From: Kiritimatiellia bacterium
Lineage (GTDB): Bacteria; Verrucomicrobiota; Kiritimatiellia; CAIQIC01; Lenti-01
Reading direction: 5' to 3'
DNA: 35,302 bases
Assembly (NCBI GenBank): GCA_017527155.1
Contig: JAFXQI010000020.1
Span: 1-35,302, forward strand
The notes beneath the pieces were generated by a model. The model was not told where the DNA came from, did no database searches, and saw only the letters and a program-made list of their open reading frames with translations. The position numbers and the translations under genes are program-made. Of this stretch, positions 31,892 to 35,302 are shown one piece after another (the first letter of the stretch is position 1; every line of letters begins with the position of its first letter).

Positions 31892-31970
31892 TCGCTTTTC
31901 GCCACACCGCCTCGCGGCGGCGCGGACCGGATGGCGCCGGGGACTGCACGATTCTCCGAATCCTGCGGTG

Positions 31971-32106
31971 CTGCGGAGCAACAGAGGCGCAAGCCGATGT
32001 TGTTGTTCCTGTTCGACGGGTTGTTGTTGTTGCGGTTCGCGGAGCGGCAGTTCTGCGCGTTGTTGTTCCAGCTGCCGCCACGTTGCACGCGGTTCGAACC
32101 CGACGC
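31971..32106 (-). repeat. DGR template repeat (TR)
   Basis: A 136-bp non-coding template that matches the variable repeat at 32270-32405. It is full of AAC triplets; read in the target frame it would give runs such as GSWNNN and NNNNPSNRNNN. The last 29 bp in its own direction (31999-31971) are identical to the variable repeat, as is a 21-bp stretch at the opposite end (32106-32086). There are 33 adenines in the 107-bp mutable part, 21 of them changed in the variable repeat. It lies between target and HRDC gene. Confidence 0.96.
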
Positions 32107-32258
32107 TTCTCGCCGCCACCCAAATCCTTCCCCCCGCTCGCTCCGCTCCGCGTCCCTCATCGGGCGCCGCGCTCCGCGCTCGCGCCCTCTTCGGCACGCT
32201 CCGCTCCGCTCGCTCGCCACCATCCTCTGCCCTGCCTGCTTGCCTGTGGATTCGGAGT

Positions 32259-33551
32259 TCATCGCAGTCCTGCGGAGCAACAGAGGCGCAAGCCGATGGA
32301 GTTGTACCTGCCCGACGGGGCGTAGTCGCAGCGGTCCGCGGAGCGGCAGTCCCGCGCGTAGCCGCCCCAGCCGCCGCCACGTAGCACGCGGTTCGAACCC
32401 GACGCAGGCCCCACGGGGTCGGTGACGGCATCGGCGGTGACGGAAGCCAGCCAATCCAGGCACCACTCCCAGACGTTCCCGTGCATGTCGTACAGCCCCC
32501 ACGCATTCGGCATATAGCTCCCCACGGTCGTGTGCCCGCTGGTGTACCCGCCCTTCCCGTCGCTTTGGTTGTAATAGTACCGCCCAACCTCCGCCATGTT
32601 CGTGCAACTGCTTGTCCCCGTCAGATTCTTCCCGCTGTTGAGCGCCGTCGTCGTCCCTGCCCGGCACGCATACTCCCACTGTGCCTCCGTCGGCAAATCC
32701 CACGCGAACCCGCCCGCCCGCGCCCGGAGCTTCCCCATGAAGCTCGCCGCGTCCACCTCCGAAGACGACGGCCAGTTGTACGTCGAAGAATTTCCGCGAA
32801 TCGTGTTCCACGAAACATATTCCACCGGACGCATGTCTCCCGTGTAAGATGACGGATTGCTCCCCATCACCAGCTCCCACTGCTTCTGCGTCACCTCGAA
32901 CACCCCCATGTAGAACGGCTGCGTGATCGTCACCTCGTGCCGGATTTCGTTGTAGGAAGATGAATCCCCGGACCGCCCCAGCTCATCCGACGGACTGCCC
33001 ATCGTGTACGTCCCCGGCATGATCCGCCGGAGCACGAGCTTCGTCGTCTTGAACTCGTCCGACCACCCGCCCTGCGGCTCCGCGCCGAGGAAACTCACCG
33101 GATAGACCGCCCCGTCCCCGCTCCCCGCCGAGAGGTCGAGTACCAGATACATCCCCTCGCCCGCCAGCGCCTGCACCTCCACCGTCACCGCATCGGCGAC
33201 CGTCCCCGCCGCATCCTTCCCCGCGTCCCAGACCAGCCGCCCCTTGCCCCCCGGCAGCTCCTGCGCCTTCACGACCAGTTCCTCCCCGAACTCCCCCCCC
33301 TCCAGCTTCACCGTCCGCACCGGCAACGCCTTCCCCGTCCCCTCGTCCCGCGCGCTCGCGTACAGCGTCAGGTTCGTCCCCGGCTCGCTGCACGCCACCT
33401 CGAAGTCGATGTCCACCAGCCCGTTCCACGGATACCGCTGCCGCGCCGTCACGTTCGTCACCGTCACCTCCGCGGCGGCCGCCGCCCATGTGCACGCCCC
33501 CCACGCCGCGAGAGCCAAACCCGTCCGCCACGCCATCGTCCAACCCTTCAT
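32259..33551 (-). CDS. DGR target protein, secreted FGE-sulfatase fold
   Basis: A 430-residue exported protein. The signal peptide covers residues about 1-26 (GLALAAWGACTWAAAAAE). An Ig-like beta domain follows (about 27-130), and then a formylglycine-generating-enzyme/sulfatase-modifying domain (about 160-428) with PGTYTMGSP, FEVTQKQWE, LPTEAQWEYACRAGT and YDMHGNVWEWCLDW. This C-type-lectin-like fold is a common scaffold for retroelement-diversified binding proteins. The variable repeat covers about the last 48 codons and ends 11 bp before the stop. The ATG at 33551 is chosen for its AAAGGA site and signal peptide. It probably displays a variable ligand-binding face; enzyme activity is unlikely. 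Confidence 0.93.
   Translation of the reverse strand: MKGWTMAWRTGLALAAWGACTWAAAAAEVTVTNVTARQRYPWNGLVDIDFEVACSEPGTNLTLYASARDEGTGKALPVRTVKLEGGEFGEELVVKAQELPGGKGRLVWDAGKDAAGTVADAVTVEVQALAGEGMYLVLDLSAGSGDGAVYPVSFLGAEPQGGWSDEFKTTKLVLRRIMPGTYTMGSPSDELGRSGDSSSYNEIRHEVTITQPFYMGVFEVTQKQWELVMGSNPSSYTGDMRPVEYVSWNTIRGNSSTYNWPSSSEVDAASFMGKLRARAGGFAWDLPTEAQWEYACRAGTTTALNSGKNLTGTSSCTNMAEVGRYYYNQSDGKGGYTSGHTTVGSYMPNAWGLYDMHGNVWEWCLDWLASVTADAVTDPVGPASGSNRVLRGGGWGGYARDCRSADRCDYAPSGRYNSIGLRLCCSAGLR
32270..32405 (-). repeat. DGR variable repeat (VR)
   Basis: The copy of the template that is rewritten by the retroelement. It differs from the template at 21 of 136 positions, all of them template adenines on the coding strand. 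The invariant last 29 bp (32298-32270) are the likely initiation-of-homing site. Protein changes include asparagine to Gly, Tyr, Asp, Cys, Ala and Ser; 15 residues differ. Confidence 0.96.
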
Positions 33552-33607
33552 CGCCGTAGTCCTTTCCGCTGTTTTTCCGTGCATTTTCCCGTTCACGCCC
33601 CCGTACG

Positions 33608-33636
33608 ATATTCAAAAAAAAAAAAATACAATCCAA
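33608..33636 (-). promoter_or_regulatory. DGR target promoter with T13 spacer tract
   Basis: On the minus strand TTGGAT (33636-33631), a 17-nt spacer that contains 13 consecutive T (33626-33614), and GAATAT (33613-33608). A leader of roughly 50 nt with AAAGGA precedes the ATG at 33551. Such a tract could change spacer length by slippage. Confidence 0.6.
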
Positions 33637-33678
33637 ATCGCCGCAAACCCCGTCCCTCCCCGCCGGTGCGACCTCCAG

Positions 33679-33790
33679 CCTGGGGGCGCGGGCGTCCCGC
33701 CCGCGCTGGGGGATGCGCCTTCCAGCCGCGTTCCCGATGGGGCAAGGGCGCCCCCGCCCTTGATGCAAGGCCGGGGCGGCCTTGCCACAG
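33679..33790. repeat. Intergenic palindromic repeat cluster
   Basis: GGCGCGGGCG and CGCCCGCGC pair near 33684-33707. The rest matches the repeat at 31189-31242 (landmarks GGGGGATGCG, TTCCAGCCGCG and CAAGGGCG). It lies between the divergent target gene and hypD. Together with the promoters on either side it accounts for most of the gene-free stretch 33552-33860. Confidence 0.65.
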
Positions 33791-33825
33791 CGTTCCCGCC
33801 TCCCATTCCCCTCTCCAATGCATTC

Positions 33826-33853
33826 TTGCATTCGGCCTCCCTCCCGCTACACT
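33826..33853 (+). promoter_or_regulatory. Promoter upstream of hypD
   Basis: TTGCAT (33826-33831), a 16-nt spacer and TACACT (33848-33853). An ATG lies 7 nt later at 33861, the same spacing as at leaderless genes in this window. hypD itself starts 182 nt further on. Confidence 0.6.
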
Positions 33854-33860
33854 TCCTTGC

Positions 33861-34046
33861 ATGGCATGTTTGTACACGCAATCCTCAAGGGCCATCAAGG
33901 AATCTTCCGCTGGATGTGCCAAAAGTCGATTTGTCCCTCTTTGTCCTGTTTGTCTCCAAAACGTTTCCGGGACAGGCGGCGGAGCGTTGGCGGAGTCCTC
34001 GGACCCATCGGAGTTTGGTTTCTTCTCTGAGTGCCCTCCCCGATGA
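33861..34046 (+). CDS. Possible 61-residue leader ORF of hypD
   Basis: ATG at 33861 stands 7 nt after a good -10 box and opens a 61-codon frame whose TGA overlaps the hypD ATG (ATGA). Both points support translation and coupling. Against it, the frame runs through the TTTGTCC repeat block and resembles no protein I know. The peptide has several cysteines (for example CLYTQ, CAKSRF and CPVCLQ), which may be chance. It may instead be an untranslated leader. Confidence 0.35.
   Translation: MACLYTQSSRAIKESSAGCAKSRFVPLCPVCLQNVSGTGGGALAESSDPSEFGFFSECPPR
33930..33974 (+). repeat. TTTGTCC direct repeats, copy 2
   Basis: TTTGTC words begin at 33930, 33940 and 33949, about one helical turn apart, followed by GTCTC/GGGAC arms. 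Matches 106-153. Lies about 70-110 nt before hypD, where it could bind a regulator. Confidence 0.5.
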
Positions 34047-35125
34047 CCTCCCCCATCCCCCAGCTCCTCTCCCGCCTCCGCGACCTCCGCCCCGCGCGGC
34101 CCTTCCGCGTCATGGAAGTCTGCGGCGGGCAGACCCACTCCATCCTGCGCCACGGACTCGACCTCCTGCTCGAAGAACACGCCAACATCCAGCTTCTCCA
34201 CGGCCCCGGATGCCCCGTCTGCGTGATCCCCGCCGACTACCTCGACCGAGCCATCGCCCTCTCCCGCCAGCCCGACACCCTCGTCTGCACCTTCGGCGAC
34301 CTCATCCGCGTCCCCTCCGGCTCCTCCGGCGATCTCTACGCCGCCCGCGCCGCCGGCGCCCGCATCCGGACGTGCCTCTCGCCTCTCGACGCCCTCGACC
34401 TGGCCGAAAAGAACCCATCCCTCCGCGTCATCTGGCTGGCGATCGGATTCGAGACCACGGCCCCGGCCCACGCCCTGGCCCTCCGCCTCGCCCGCGAGCG
34501 CGGTCTGGCCAACTACTCCGTCCTGCCCTCCCTCTTCCTCCTCCCGCCGGTTCTCCGCGCCATCTGCGCCGCCCCCGACACCGCGCCGGACGCCTTCCTC
34601 GCGGCCGGGCACGTCTGCACCGTAACCGGCTCCGCCCCCTACGACGCCCTGGCGGCCGAGCTCCGCCGCCCCATCGCCATCACCGGTTTCACCCCCGAAG
34701 AAATCCTCCTCGGCGCCTACCACGCCCTCCGCCTGCACGCCGACGGAACCCCGTCCTGCTTCAACGCCTACCCCTCGGCCGTCCACCCCGACGGCAACCC
34801 CGCCGCCCGCGCCCTCATGGACGAAACCTTCGTGACCTGCGACCAGACCTGGCGCGGCCTCGGCATCCTTCCCCGGAGCGGCCTGGCCCTCGCCCCCGCC
34901 TACGCCGCCTTCGACGCCAACGCCCTCCTGCCGGACGCCTCCGTCCCGGCGCCCGCCCCCGACGCCCCCGCCTGTCCGGCCTCCCGGATCCTCCGCGGCC
35001 TGCTTTCCCCGCCCGACTGCCCCTTCTACGGCACCCGCTGCACCCCCGACACCCCTCTCGGCGCCCCCATGGTCTCCCCCGAGGGCGCCTGCTCCGCCTT
35101 CTATCTCCACCGCCCCCGCCCCTGA
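34043..35125 (+). CDS. hypD: Hydrogenase maturation factor HypD
   Basis: A 360-residue HypD. With HypC it forms the scaffold on which the Fe(CN)2CO group of [NiFe]-hydrogenase is built from carbamoyl phosphate via HypF and HypE. Conserved motifs are VCGGQTHSI (about 25-33), GPGCPVCV (about 54-61) and IGFETTAPAHA (about 138-148). The C-terminal cysteine cluster CPFYGTRCTPDTPLG...SPEGAC binds the [4Fe-4S] cluster. ATG at 34043 is preferred; GTG at 34031 is an in-frame alternative. No other hyp or hydrogenase gene lies in the window, so partners must be elsewhere or just beyond 35302. Confidence 0.95.
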   Translation: MTSPIPQLLSRLRDLRPARPFRVMEVCGGQTHSILRHGLDLLLEEHANIQLLHGPGCPVCVIPADYLDRAIALSRQPDTLVCTFGDLIRVPSGSSGDLYAARAAGARIRTCLSPLDALDLAEKNPSLRVIWLAIGFETTAPAHALALRLARERGLANYSVLPSLFLLPPVLRAICAAPDTAPDAFLAAGHVCTVTGSAPYDALAAELRRPIAITGFTPEEILLGAYHALRLHADGTPSCFNAYPSAVHPDGNPAARALMDETFVTCDQTWRGLGILPRSGLALAPAYAAFDANALLPDASVPAPAPDAPACPASRILRGLLSPPDCPFYGTRCTPDTPLGAPMVSPEGACSAFYLHRPRP

Positions 35126-35239
35126 ATCCGGCACCGTAACGGGATCGGCTTCCCGGATGCGCCCCGTTCGCGAAAACGGCGGCGGGGGTGCCGTCGCTCC
35201 GCACTCGTCCCCCCCCTTGTTCGTTCCCCCCTTGTTTGT

Positions 35240-35268
35240 TGGTGGGGCGAGCTCTCCGAGCGAGCCGC
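35240..35268. repeat. Left arm of the murE-type palindrome
   Basis: A single arm identical in its core to 7924-7950 and 16278-16305. The matching right arm is absent before the window ends. A degenerate copy of the 10219 hairpin repeat lies just upstream, at about 35165-35203. No gene is seen in 35126-35302. Confidence 0.7.
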
Positions 35269-35302
35269 CTGGAAAAAGCCAGTTTCATCCCCCCTCCCCA
35301 TC

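Noticed and set aside
32086-32106. tRNA-like T-loop GGTTCGAACCC in TR and VR
   Set aside because: It belongs to the repeat and encodes the GSNRV part of the target; no acceptor, D or anticodon arms surround it.
32107-32258. A second variable repeat or small gene between TR and VR
   Set aside because: The sequence is low-complexity CGCTCCGCTCG repeats with no adenine-specific match to TR.
33601-33625. Further copy of the GATATC element near 33605 (CGATATTCAAAAA)
   Set aside because: Only the core resembles it; the spacing, the GTTTTC block and the ATG are missing. It is better explained as promoter.

Overview
The window is a GC-rich bacterial chromosome segment. The gene content points to the PVC superphylum, most likely Kiritimatiellota or a close relative, but this is an inference from the mixture of features and not from a marker gene. 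The supporting features are a dcw cell-wall cluster with a meso-DAP-type MurE, a very large secreted beta-helix/PKD protein, a formylglycine-generating-enzyme-fold retroelement target, and many palindromic intergenic repeats. No rRNA, tRNA or CRISPR array was found.

Layout. 156-1540 (minus): endonuclease III and a CpXC zinc-ribbon protein. 1812-7700 (plus): a pteridine-reductase-like SDR, a surA-like/pdxA pair, a DUF2780-like protein, a membrane SGNH hydrolase and a family 4-like glycosyltransferase. 7690-8130: tandem and palindromic repeats. 8177-10180: a UvrD/PcrA-like helicase. 10181-11104: gene-free and full of repeats. 11105-17172: the start of a dcw cluster (MraZ operator, mraZ, an unknown gene, rsmH, ftsL-like, ftsI, murE). 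17386-21327: an unknown membrane-anchored protein, a secreted barrel-like protein, and a MurU-AmgK fusion for cell-wall sugar recycling. 21561-28862 (minus): a 2,433-residue secreted multidomain protein. 29030-30075: a VapBC-like toxin-antitoxin pair followed by relics of other toxin-antitoxin loci. 28864-33636 (minus): a complete diversity-generating retroelement (DGR). 34043-35125: hypD.

The main discovery is the DGR. A secreted target with a C-terminal FGE-sulfatase (C-type-lectin-like) domain carries a 136-bp variable repeat at 32270-32405. A matching template repeat lies at 31971-32106. All 21 differences fall on template adenines. Downstream are a GC-rich structured segment ending in T6, an HRDC-domain accessory gene (in place of Avd) and a DGR-type reverse transcriptase. 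The target promoter has a 13-nt homopolymer exactly between its -35 and -10 boxes. The RT frame contains a 9-nt homopolymer whose length sets the protein's C-terminus. The system may therefore combine hypermutation with phase variation.

Two other themes recur. Palindromic or dispersed intergenic repeats have entered coding sequences in frame in murE, in the HRDC gene and in the 17386 gene. Many genes also share a promoter of the form TTGCGC-like, 16-17 nt, TAnnnT, with the start codon only 6-10 nt beyond the -10 box, which implies leaderless mRNAs. A roughly 60-nt dispersed element has an ATG exactly 53 nt after its GATATC core in four copies, and one of those ATGs is a real gene start.
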